Of a stretch of DNA of 64,000 nucleotides, positions 50,769 to 58,486 are shown piece by piece. The notes under the pieces were generated by a model. That model worked only from the letters and a program-made list of their open reading frames with translations, had not been told where the DNA came from and searched no databases. The translations under genes were made by a program, and so were the position numbers. The stretch is from Salinimicrobium xinjiangense DSM 19287 (GTDB lineage: Bacteria; Bacteroidota; Bacteroidia; Flavobacteriales; Flavobacteriaceae): NCBI RefSeq assembly GCF_000423585.1, contig NZ_AUIG01000014.1:62001-126000 (forward strand), given 5' to 3'. Every line of letters begins with the position of its first letter. The first letter of the stretch is position 1.

Positions 50769-52982
50769 TTGAATCCTTACCAGCAAATTAAATCTTTCTT
50801 TCATCTTCTCAAGACTGCCGAATTTTCCAGGGGAATAAGGTTTGCAGTAGCTGCCATCCTTCCTCTATTGATTGCAGGTTACTTTGATGCTCTTGAAATT
50901 GGTATTGCCATGGCTATAGGAGTTTTACTTACTTCCCCAAGTGAAGTTCCGGGTAGCCTGAGACGGCGTGTAATAGGAGTTTTCCTGTCTGTAATTATAG
51001 CAGTCTTTGCAACAGTCATTATTGGATTTGCTTTGGGAAACACGCTGGTCTTCCTTCCTATATTCATCTTACTCACTTTTCATTTTTCCATGATCTCGGT
51101 ATACGGTTTCAGAGCTTCCCTGATTGCCTTTTCGGGTTTGTTAGCCATTGTACTGAGTATGGCGCAGGTGGCTTCAGAAGGAGGGATTATCACCCATGCC
51201 TTATGGATTGGGGCGGGAGGTTTGTGGTACCTGCTTTTTTCGCTTCTATTGCACCATCTTTTCCGCAGAAGGGAAACCGACCTCTTACTTTCTGAAGCTT
51301 TTGATCTAACTGCAGAGTACCTGGAAATACGCGCTTCATTAATGTGTCAAAAAGGGGAAGAAACAGAGGAGCTTCAAAAGCAGCTTTTTGTTTTGCAGAC
51401 TTCCATAAATGAGAAGCATGAGCTAATAAGAGAAATGGTGATCACCCGCAGGAAAAACTTCGGAAGGTCTGGTATGGTTAGAAAGAGGCTACTCATCTTC
51501 ATGGAACTGGTGGATATCCTGGAGTTGGGAATGGCTAACCCGGTAAATTCTGAAAGAATGACAGAACTTTTCAGCAATCACGAAGGGAAGGTACGGCAGG
51601 TAGAGGAATGGAGCCTTTTAATGGCGGCCCGGTTAAGAGAAATTGCTGAGGTTTTTCGGAAGGATCGAACCTATGAGAAGGAAACTGCCCTTCATTCCAA
51701 AAAGTCGGAAATATGGAAAGATTTTGAAAATTTTGAAAACTCAGCTAATCTTCCTGAAGAAAATGAATTGTTACCGGTTTACAGAAACCTGCTTTCGTTC
51801 AAAGATAAGCAGTTCCAGAAATTAATTTCTATCGAGCGACTCCTTACTGAATGGGACGGAAAAAGCGGATATGGGATGAAAAGACAGGATGCTGTTCGTT
51901 TCCTCACAACTACAGACTATGATCTGAAAACGATGCAGGACAACCTTGATTTGCAATCCCCGATCTTCAGACATTCACTGCGGTTAACTGCAGCCATGAT
52001 CATTGGATTTTTAATCGGGGAATTTTTTGCAGTACAGAATGCCTACTGGGTTCTTCTTACAATTCTGGTGATCATGCGACCCGGTTATGCTCTAACCCGC
52101 GACAGATTTAAACAGCGGCTCTATGGAACTTTAATTGGCGGGGCGGCCGCAGTTACCCTGGTAATATTTATTAAAAGCCAGATCTTATATGGTGTCCTAG
52201 CTGTAATATCCCTTGTCCTGGCCCATTCCATGATACAACGCAATTATAAGACGGCTGCTGCTTTCATTACCCTCAATGTGGTTTTTGTTTATAGTCTGTT
52301 ACAGCCAAATGCGCTTGAGGTAATCGAGTATAGGGTATTAGATACTGTTGTAGGTTCCGGGATAGCTTTTTTGTCTGCCAAATTTCTCTGGCCCACCTGG
52401 GAATATTCAACTATTAATAATTTTATTAAAGAAAGTATCAGATCAAACTCAGCATTTCTCAACGAAGTCGAATTATTCTATAGGGATGAATCAAGTATGG
52501 CTTCCTACCGGTTGGCCAGAAAGAAAGCTTTTCTTGCTATGGGAGACCTGAATGCTGCTTTTCAAAGAATGGCGCAGGAGCCTAAAAGCGATAAAAAACA
52601 TCTTGAGGAGATCTTCAGGATCGTTTCTCTAAACCAGGAGTTGCTTTCGGCTACCGCCTCCCTTGGAACCTTTATCCGGACTCATCCCGTGACGGAGGCT
52701 ACAGAACATTTTAAAAATTATATGTTGGCTATCCGGCAGAACTTATCGACCTGTTTGGGGGAATCCCGACTTGATGAAAAAGATTTCTCAGGCGAAATAG
52801 CAGCTGCAGAAAAATTTTACCGGCAGTTGTATCAAAGACTTATAATATTGAAGGAAAGAAAACAGGAAGAGCGGGAAGGTTTTGTTGGAGCTGAACTACA
52901 GGAAGTACAGGTGGTAATGGATCGGCTCAAGTGGCTTTATGAAATAAGTGAAAGTCTCAAAAAAAATATCATTAAAGCATAA
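50769..52982 (+). CDS. FUSC family membrane protein (YccS-like)
   Basis: A 737-residue protein with two blocks of about five to six membrane helices (about 20-150 and 415-540) and soluble domains after each. The second block contains NAYWVLLTILVIMRPGYALT followed by TRDRFKQRLYGTLIGG, the FUSC signature. Members are putative efflux or fusaric-acid-type transporters. The start codon is TTG; the only nearby ATG is out of frame and meets TAG immediately. The hydrophilic peptide gene on the other strand ends 55 bases after this gene's stop. Confidence 0.88.
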   Translation: MNPYQQIKSFFHLLKTAEFSRGIRFAVAAILPLLIAGYFDALEIGIAMAIGVLLTSPSEVPGSLRRRVIGVFLSVIIAVFATVIIGFALGNTLVFLPIFILLTFHFSMISVYGFRASLIAFSGLLAIVLSMAQVASEGGIITHALWIGAGGLWYLLFSLLLHHLFRRRETDLLLSEAFDLTAEYLEIRASLMCQKGEETEELQKQLFVLQTSINEKHELIREMVITRRKNFGRSGMVRKRLLIFMELVDILELGMANPVNSERMTELFSNHEGKVRQVEEWSLLMAARLREIAEVFRKDRTYEKETALHSKKSEIWKDFENFENSANLPEENELLPVYRNLLSFKDKQFQKLISIERLLTEWDGKSGYGMKRQDAVRFLTTTDYDLKTMQDNLDLQSPIFRHSLRLTAAMIIGFLIGEFFAVQNAYWVLLTILVIMRPGYALTRDRFKQRLYGTLIGGAAAVTLVIFIKSQILYGVLAVISLVLAHSMIQRNYKTAAAFITLNVVFVYSLLQPNALEVIEYRVLDTVVGSGIAFLSAKFLWPTWEYSTINNFIKESIRSNSAFLNEVELFYRDESSMASYRLARKKAFLAMGDLNAAFQRMAQEPKSDKKHLEEIFRIVSLNQELLSATASLGTFIRTHPVTEATEHFKNYMLAIRQNLSTCLGESRLDEKDFSGEIAAAEKFYRQLYQRLIILKERKQEEREGFVGAELQEVQVVMDRLKWLYEISESLKKNIIKA

Positions 52983-53037
52983 AGCCACCCTTGTGAGGTG
53001 GCCTGAAAAAATGCTCGAATGTGATATAAAAGACAGA

Positions 53038-53136
53038 TTACTTTTTAGTCTGCTGTCTTCCTTTTTGATCTGACTTCTGATCTTGCTTTTTAGCAGAATC
53101 CTGCTTTTGTCCGGATTTTTTTTGGTCTTGTGCCAT
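53038..53136 (-). CDS. 32-residue Lys/Gln/Asp-rich hydrophilic peptide
   Basis: The frame reads MAQDQKKSGQKQDSAKKQDQ then KSDQKGRQQTKK. The composition is almost entirely Lys, Gln, Asp, Ser and Gly, so it is intrinsically disordered. I support it because codons follow the local usage, an ATG exists, and a similar repetitive DQK pattern suggests selection. It has no recognised family and no known function. Confidence 0.5.
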   Translation of the reverse strand: MAQDQKKSGQKQDSAKKQDQKSDQKGRQQTKK

Positions 53137-53290
53137 GGTTTAAGTTTTTGATTAATAATACATTTTAAAATTACAACACCTTGGGGAACAAAGTTTTAAT
53201 CCCCGGTTTTTTTAACCTTTCTTTTATAGTTAAAAAATTTTGTACGAAAACAAAAAAAGAAGGAAGAACTGGTCTTGGCTATCTATTTAG

Positions 53291-53298
53291 TAAATTTG
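53291..53298 (+). promoter_or_regulatory. Candidate -7 element for cysE
   Basis: TAAATTTG fits TANNTTTG and lies 17 bases before the chosen cysE ATG. Confidence 0.4.
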
Positions 53299-53315
53299 AA
53301 GTTCAAGGAAATTAT

Positions 53316-54104
53316 ATGGACCAAAAAACAGTTATTAAGCGGATTACCGATCAAAAACAGTTACCCAATCTCAGGTTCAGGATCAAAGAAAAAGCAGAAG
53401 CTTTTACGCAGCATCTTTTCTATACGCTGTTCGACAGGGATACTCCTGTTGAAGAAAACCTACAAAAATTAGCTTTTGATTTCGAAGAACTAGGTAACCT
53501 GGTTTGTTGGGAACCTCATAAACCCTGCTTAGAGGTTTGGGACAATTACTGTCAAAAATTACCACACCTTCTTGAAAAGATCAACCTGGATGCTGTTGCT
53601 ATTGCAAATAACGATCCCGCAGCAAATTCGGTTGAGGAAGTATATCTTTCCTATCCCGGATTTTTTGCCATAGCTGTTTATCGTTTAAGTCATGAATTTT
53701 ACAAGCTGGGACTGCCGCTGGTCCCCAGATTAATGACCGAATATGCCCATAAATTGACAGGAACAGATATTAATCCGGGGGCGCAGATTGGCGATTCATT
53801 CTTTATAGATCATGCTACGGGAGTGGTGATTGGAGAAACTACCGTCATTAAAAATAATGTAAAAATTTACCAGGGGGTAACTCTTGGGGCCCTTTATGTG
53901 GAGCGCGGGCTGCGAAATAAAAAACGTCATCCCACAATTGAAGATGATGTGACCATATATGCAAATGCTACTATACTTGGAGGAGAAACAATCATAGGAG
54001 CCGGAAGTATTATAGGTGGGAATGCCTGGCTTACGAGCTCAGTTCCGGCAAATTCTTTCGTTACTCATGCTCCTAATATCAATATTAAAAATTTAAACAA
54101 ATGA
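53316..54104 (+). CDS. cysE: Serine O-acetyltransferase
   Basis: CysE acetylates L-serine for cysteine synthesis. I start it at ATG 53316 (MDQKTVIKRITDQKQ), since the ORF extends upstream to a TTG with no homologous sequence and a -7 element lies in between. The 262-residue protein has an N-terminal helical domain and a left-handed beta-helix. Active-site residues are in IDHATGVVIGETTVI, with GASIGDSF-like repeats (GAQIGDSFFIDHAT). It overlaps cysM by ATGA. It is the longer form resembling EpsC/SAT proteins of Bacteroidota. Confidence 0.92.
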   Translation: MDQKTVIKRITDQKQLPNLRFRIKEKAEAFTQHLFYTLFDRDTPVEENLQKLAFDFEELGNLVCWEPHKPCLEVWDNYCQKLPHLLEKINLDAVAIANNDPAANSVEEVYLSYPGFFAIAVYRLSHEFYKLGLPLVPRLMTEYAHKLTGTDINPGAQIGDSFFIDHATGVVIGETTVIKNNVKIYQGVTLGALYVERGLRNKKRHPTIEDDVTIYANATILGGETIIGAGSIIGGNAWLTSSVPANSFVTHAPNINIKNLNK

Positions 54105-54988
54105 GCCAAAGCGTACTCGATTTAATTGGGAATACCCCTCTTGTAAGAGCACAAACCCTTGTAAAAAACCCGGGAGTAGAGCTATATTTTAAACTTGAAG
54201 GTCAAAATCCAGGGGGAAGTGTAAAAGACCGTCCTGCCTATAATATGATCAGGAGAGCTCTTGAGCGGGGAGAAATAAACGCAGAAACCAAACTTATTGA
54301 GGCTACCAGTGGTAATACGGGTATAGCTTTGGCTATGGTAGCACGCTTACTAAACCTTGATATCGAACTCATCATGCCCGAAAATTCGACAGTCGAGCGG
54401 GTGCAAACCATGAGAGCCTATGGAGCCAAAGTAATACTCACAGACGCAGATGGCGGCATTGAAGGAGCCAGAGATTATGCCGAAGAGCGAATGAAGAGTG
54501 GAGATTATTTTATGCTTAACCAGTTTGGAAATGATGATAACTGGCAGGCTCATTATACAAGTACAGGCCCTGAAATATGGAAGGATACCCATAAAAAGAT
54601 CACTCATTTTGTTTCTTCTATGGGAACTACCGGCACAATTATGGGTACTTCTACTTTTCTTAAAGAGCAGAATAAGGACATTCAAATCATAGGAGTACAA
54701 CCGGGAGATGATGCGAGGATTCCAGGGATAAGAAAATGGCCAAAAGAGTATTTACCCAGGATTTTTGATCCGGCGAAGGTGGATCGGATTATAGAAGTAA
54801 CCGAAAGTGAAGCGCGGATAATGACAGCCCGCCTTGCCGAGGAAGAAGGTATATTTGCAGGAATGAGCAGTGGAGGTGCGACTGCTGCGGCACTAAGGCT
54901 GTGTGATGAACTCGAGAGTGGAGTAGTGGTGAGTATTGTTTGTGACAGAGGAGACAGATATCTGTCTTCAGATCTTTTTTCAAAATAA
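54101..54988 (+). CDS. cysM: Cysteine synthase B (O-acetylserine sulfhydrylase)
   Basis: PLP-dependent synthesis of L-cysteine from O-acetylserine and sulfide (or thiosulfate for CysM). The 295-residue protein carries the PLP lysine K42 in PGGSVKDRPAYNM, the SGNTGIALAM asparagine loop and the phosphate-binding GTTGTIMGTS. The shorter length and RPAYNM sequence favour CysM over CysK. It is coupled to cysE by a four-base overlap, making a compact cysteine operon. Confidence 0.92.
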   Translation: MSQSVLDLIGNTPLVRAQTLVKNPGVELYFKLEGQNPGGSVKDRPAYNMIRRALERGEINAETKLIEATSGNTGIALAMVARLLNLDIELIMPENSTVERVQTMRAYGAKVILTDADGGIEGARDYAEERMKSGDYFMLNQFGNDDNWQAHYTSTGPEIWKDTHKKITHFVSSMGTTGTIMGTSTFLKEQNKDIQIIGVQPGDDARIPGIRKWPKEYLPRIFDPAKVDRIIEVTESEARIMTARLAEEEGIFAGMSSGGATAAALRLCDELESGVVVSIVCDRGDRYLSSDLFSK

Positions 54989-54990
54989 AG

Positions 54991-55080
54991 AAGCTGCCAG
55001 AAATCTATTTAATTACTTTTTCCAAATTGTTCCAATTATGAACGCTATAGAATTAGTGATCAAACTTATTCTGGCAGCTT
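54991..55080. terminator. Long-loop inverted repeat between cysM and the convergent gene
   Basis: AAGCTGCCAGAA (54991-55002) and TTCTGGCAGCTT (55069-55080) are perfect 12-bp arms around 66 AT-rich bases, with a T-run to the right. It probably ends both convergent transcripts. Its core AAGCTGCC is shared with the hairpin at 48125. Confidence 0.6.
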
Positions 55081-55101
55081 TTTCTCAAAAATTTAGGAGA
55101 G

Positions 55102-55647
55102 TTATAGCCCGGTGAGGCTTAAAAGCTCCCTGTCCTTATTAATCCGTAGTCTTTGAATTCCTTCTGCATCTCTCACTTTAACCTTAAAATAGGCTTTGTG
55201 AATATCCCATCCTTTTGTAGAAGCGACATATCTGTTTCCAAGGATAGCAGCGTCACGATATTTTTCCAGAATCTGCAAACGTGCATTTTCGGGTAACCTC
55301 ACGTCTTTAAATTTCTGAAAAGAAGATACCAACTCTCCCGATTGATTGAACCGGGCCACTAAAAATCCTTTATTACTTATAAAGTTTACCTGGTAAGAAT
55401 GGTAACCGGATTCTTCGTTGTCTGCAATAAATTGCTGGATATCAAAACTGTTCTTCATAAAGGCAAGGGGATCTCTCTGGAACTCGCCCACAGTCTTTTC
55501 AGGAATTTCAATTTCAAGACTATTGGTATTAGGATCTAATCTCATTGATTCCTTGCGGTAATCAACTTTGGCTTCATCAAGAAGGATCTGTGAATGCCCT
55601 GAGCTTAAAAAGCCAAACAGGAGCAAGCATAAAACTAATTTTTTCAT
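55102..55647 (-). CDS. Secreted protein of unknown function
   Basis: From ATG 55647 the product is 181 residues with a signal peptide (MKKLVLCLLLFGFLSSGHSQ). The mature part has two similar-sized segments rich in Lys, Asp and aromatic residues (YHSYQVNFISNKGFLVARFN; ALQILEKYRDAAILGNRYVA-like text near 120-140). I do not recognise it. The pattern of charged beta strands suggests a PepSY-like or lipocalin-type fold, but I would not rely on it. It lies downstream of the Crp/Fnr gene on the same strand. Confidence 0.65.
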   Translation of the reverse strand: MKKLVLCLLLFGFLSSGHSQILLDEAKVDYRKESMRLDPNTNSLEIEIPEKTVGEFQRDPLAFMKNSFDIQQFIADNEESGYHSYQVNFISNKGFLVARFNQSGELVSSFQKFKDVRLPENARLQILEKYRDAAILGNRYVASTKGWDIHKAYFKVKVRDAEGIQRLRINKDRELLSLTGL

Positions 55648-55734
55648 AGCACACATGTTTTAGATTAATATTTTATAAAGGTACTATGAGAAAACCTGAT
55701 CGAATACTACCCAGGTAGCATTTCATATAAAATC

Positions 55735-56448
55735 TTAAGGAGCCGAAGCCCCATTCCTGTTGGCCTTATCGAGCAACAGGTTCAGATCTTTTATCTCCAA
55801 TTTTTTCCTACCAAGATAAATTATTCCATCATTTTTGAATTGTTGTAAGTGCCGGTTGACTACTGCCCGGGTAGATCCAATCAAATGAGCCAATTCCTCG
55901 TCAGATAGATCATTGATCAACTCGAGCTCCCGGGATTCAGAATTAATATTGCTAAGAATGAGCCTTGCAAGTCTCGTGGAAATATCGATAAGCGTAATAT
56001 TGGAAGCATATTCTTCCAAAGTTCTCATTTGATGACTTAGGTACGGTAACAGGTTTTTATTAATATGAGGATGGGCTCTTACCCAGTTCTTCATTTTTTC
56101 CATTGGGAGGGACAGTAGTACAACTTTGTCAAGAGCTTCATAGTAGACGTTGTGCTCGCTTCCATCCAGAAGACAAAGTGTGTCAAATGCGTCATTTTTT
56201 TTAAGGAGAAAAAAAGTGAATTCTCTCCCGGAATCCTGATCGATCTGGTAAACTTTCAATCTTCCTGAGATCACAAAATGAAAATGATTTGATGTGCGTT
56301 CCCTGTAGATATTACAAGTGCTTTTAGGCCATACTACTTTTTCAAGCTCATTGAGTAAGGCATTTAATTCTTTATCGTCGAGGTCTTTCAAGAGCTTGTT
56401 GCTTTTAAGAGCCTCAGTAAACCGGACACGTTTTTTTTCACTCCACAT
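55735..56448 (-). CDS. Crp/Fnr family transcriptional regulator
   Basis: The 237-residue protein has an N-terminal cyclic-nucleotide-binding-type beta barrel (about 30-135) and a C-terminal winged helix. The helix-turn-helix reads LSDEELAHLIGSTRAVVNRH near residues 182-201. There is no iron-sulfur Cys cluster and the canonical cAMP residues are not evident, so the effector is unknown. It is divergent from the SF2 helicase gene, which it could control; that is inference. Confidence 0.88.
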   Translation of the reverse strand: MWSEKKRVRFTEALKSNKLLKDLDDKELNALLNELEKVVWPKSTCNIYRERTSNHFHFVISGRLKVYQIDQDSGREFTFFLLKKNDAFDTLCLLDGSEHNVYYEALDKVVLLSLPMEKMKNWVRAHPHINKNLLPYLSHQMRTLEEYASNITLIDISTRLARLILSNINSESRELELINDLSDEELAHLIGSTRAVVNRHLQQFKNDGIIYLGRKKLEIKDLNLLLDKANRNGASAP

Positions 56449-56632
56449 AATGAATGTATTAATAAAAAGGGGAGAGAAGTGGGGGAGGTAAGTACCGGGA
56501 GTAAAGTTAAGTGTTTTAAAATGAGTGGCTTGTTAATACTTACAAATTAATTTTCAGCTTTTCAAAGCCATAATTTTGTACAGCCTTGAATTTCAGTTAT
56601 TTTTGCAAAATTGCAATTGAAAGAAACAATTA

Positions 56633-58150
56633 ATGGGGCAGGACACATTCGGGATAGTAGAGAAAAGCGTAGATAAGGAATTATACGAGTACCAGCAGCA
56701 AGATATCAATAAGATATTCAAGGTGCTGGAGGCTCATCCCGAACGATACAACCTGCTGTATCAGCTACCAACCGGTGGAGGAAAAACAGTAATTTTTTCC
56801 CAGATTGTTAGAGAATATATTCAGCGGACTAATAAGAAGGTTCTTATTCTCACACATCGTATTGAACTCTGTAAACAAACTTCCAAAATGCTTACAGGCT
56901 TTGGAGTTCACAATAAGATCATCAATTCGAGTATAAAGGAATTGCCCGACCAGGACGAATACATGTGCTTTGTCGCAATGGTTGAGACGCTTAACAACAG
57001 GCTAAACGATGAAAAAGTAGAGCTTGAAAACCTGGGGATGGTAATCATTGATGAGGCTCATTACAACTCCTTCAGGAAACTTTTTAAATTCTTCAACAAG
57101 TGTTTCATACTTGGAGTAACTGCGACTCCTTTGAGTTCAAATATCAAACTCCCTATGAAAGATAACTACAGGGAGTTGATCGTTGGAGATTCTATAAGTT
57201 CTTTAATTGAAAAAGGCTTTTTAGCCAGGGCTAACACTTACAGCTATGACGTTGGTCTTTCAACTTTAAAAGTCGGGATAAATGGAGATTACACCGTGAA
57301 ATCTTCGGAAGAACTTTATTCCAATTTTAGTATGCAGGAGAAGCTTCTTGATGCTTATATGGAGAAGTCACAAGGCAAAAAGACCCTCATCTTTAATAAT
57401 GGGATCAATACCTCCCGGGAAGTATATGAAACTTTTAGAAATGCGGGCTTTGACGTTAGGCACCTGGATAATACCACCAGCAAACAGGATCGTAGAGATA
57501 TACTCAGGTGGTTTAAAAAGAAACCCGATGCTATTTTAACTTCTGTAAGTATTCTCACTACAGGATTTGATGAGCCAACTGTAGAATCCATAATTCTCAA
57601 CAGGGCGACAAAGTCCCTGACCTTATACTACCAAATGATAGGTCGTGGATCGCGGATCCTTCCGGGCAAAAATGAATTTACGGTTATTGATCTTGGAAAT
57701 AATGCTGCAAGATTTGGACTTTGGAGTGCACCAATCGACTGGAAGCAGATCTTTAGGTCACCAGATTACTTCCTTGAGAACCTGGTGAGTGATGAAGAGA
57801 TAGAGCAGAATTTCAGATATGAGATGCCTAAGGAGCTCAGGAAGAAATTTGCTAAAACAGAAGATGTGTTTTTTGACGTGGATGCAGAATATGACGATAT
57901 TATTTCTAAAGGACTTAAGTCCAGGACCGTTTTGGAACGCTCTATGGAACAGCATATGCGCATGTGCGTAGAGAACAGTGAAGATGTATTCGACGCCCGG
58001 CTCTTAGCAAAAGAGCTTGAAGAAGATATAGCTTACCGGATTCGCAAATATTCCTATTGTATCAGTAACAGTACAAAAAACTACCGCGACTGGCTTAGAG
58101 AAGATTATATGCGGAAGTTAAGGATGATGATCAACAAAGCTGAATTTTAG
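56633..58150 (+). CDS. SF2 DEAD/DEAH-type helicase
   Basis: A 505-residue protein with helicase motifs I (PTGGGKTVIF), II (DEAH), III-like VTATPLSS and VI (QMIGRGSRILPG) across residues about 35-380. The N-terminal EYQQQDINKIFKVLE and the domain order resemble the type III restriction ATPase or RecG/UvsW-like group. The C-terminal 130 residues are helical and unassigned. There is no nuclease domain and no neighbouring methyltransferase, so it is not an obvious restriction enzyme. Possible roles are RNA or DNA remodelling. Confidence 0.85.
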   Translation: MGQDTFGIVEKSVDKELYEYQQQDINKIFKVLEAHPERYNLLYQLPTGGGKTVIFSQIVREYIQRTNKKVLILTHRIELCKQTSKMLTGFGVHNKIINSSIKELPDQDEYMCFVAMVETLNNRLNDEKVELENLGMVIIDEAHYNSFRKLFKFFNKCFILGVTATPLSSNIKLPMKDNYRELIVGDSISSLIEKGFLARANTYSYDVGLSTLKVGINGDYTVKSSEELYSNFSMQEKLLDAYMEKSQGKKTLIFNNGINTSREVYETFRNAGFDVRHLDNTTSKQDRRDILRWFKKKPDAILTSVSILTTGFDEPTVESIILNRATKSLTLYYQMIGRGSRILPGKNEFTVIDLGNNAARFGLWSAPIDWKQIFRSPDYFLENLVSDEEIEQNFRYEMPKELRKKFAKTEDVFFDVDAEYDDIISKGLKSRTVLERSMEQHMRMCVENSEDVFDARLLAKELEEDIAYRIRKYSYCISNSTKNYRDWLREDYMRKLRMMINKAEF

Positions 58151-58486
58151 ATCCTGTAACTAAACAGGACCTCCTAAAAATAGCCTTTTTGGTCCTCCTT
58201 GTCTGTCTTTATTTAGCTGATCCTTTTTTCTGATCTATCTTGTCCAAAGGTCTTTTTTCTAATAGATATCTAAGTCTATATTCCATTGCAGGAGACATCT
58301 GCTCCTGCTGCTATTTTGAACCTTCTGTTCAAAGGTTAACAAAAACTTATTTTTTCCCTGAAATTACCTGTTTACAGGTTTTTCAATCTTTTCTACAATT
58401 AACATCTTCTTCTAAGTTTCACCCTTTAAAAAGTCAGATATTTAATGGGGAATGACTGATTAACAGAAGCTAACAAGATCTTTATT
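58151..58486. other. 336-base gene-free leader before the catalase gene, with small hairpins
   Basis: No coding frame is convincing. Inverted repeats are AGGACC/GGTCCT (about 58167-58197, terminator-like for the helicase), CAGGAG/CTCCTG (about 58289-58307), AACCTT/AAGGTT (about 58320-58338), and ACCTG/CAGGT followed by a T-run (about 58368-58386). A clear TANNTTTG promoter was not found. The region may carry regulation of the catalase gene. Confidence 0.4.

Noticed and set aside
53181-53315. Upstream extension of cysE
   Set aside because: The stretch is AT-rich, begins with TTG, and contains a -7 promoter match. The ATG at 53316 fits the family.
58240-58455. 71-codon frame upstream of katE
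   Set aside because: It starts with TTG, runs through several hairpins and has no conserved motif.
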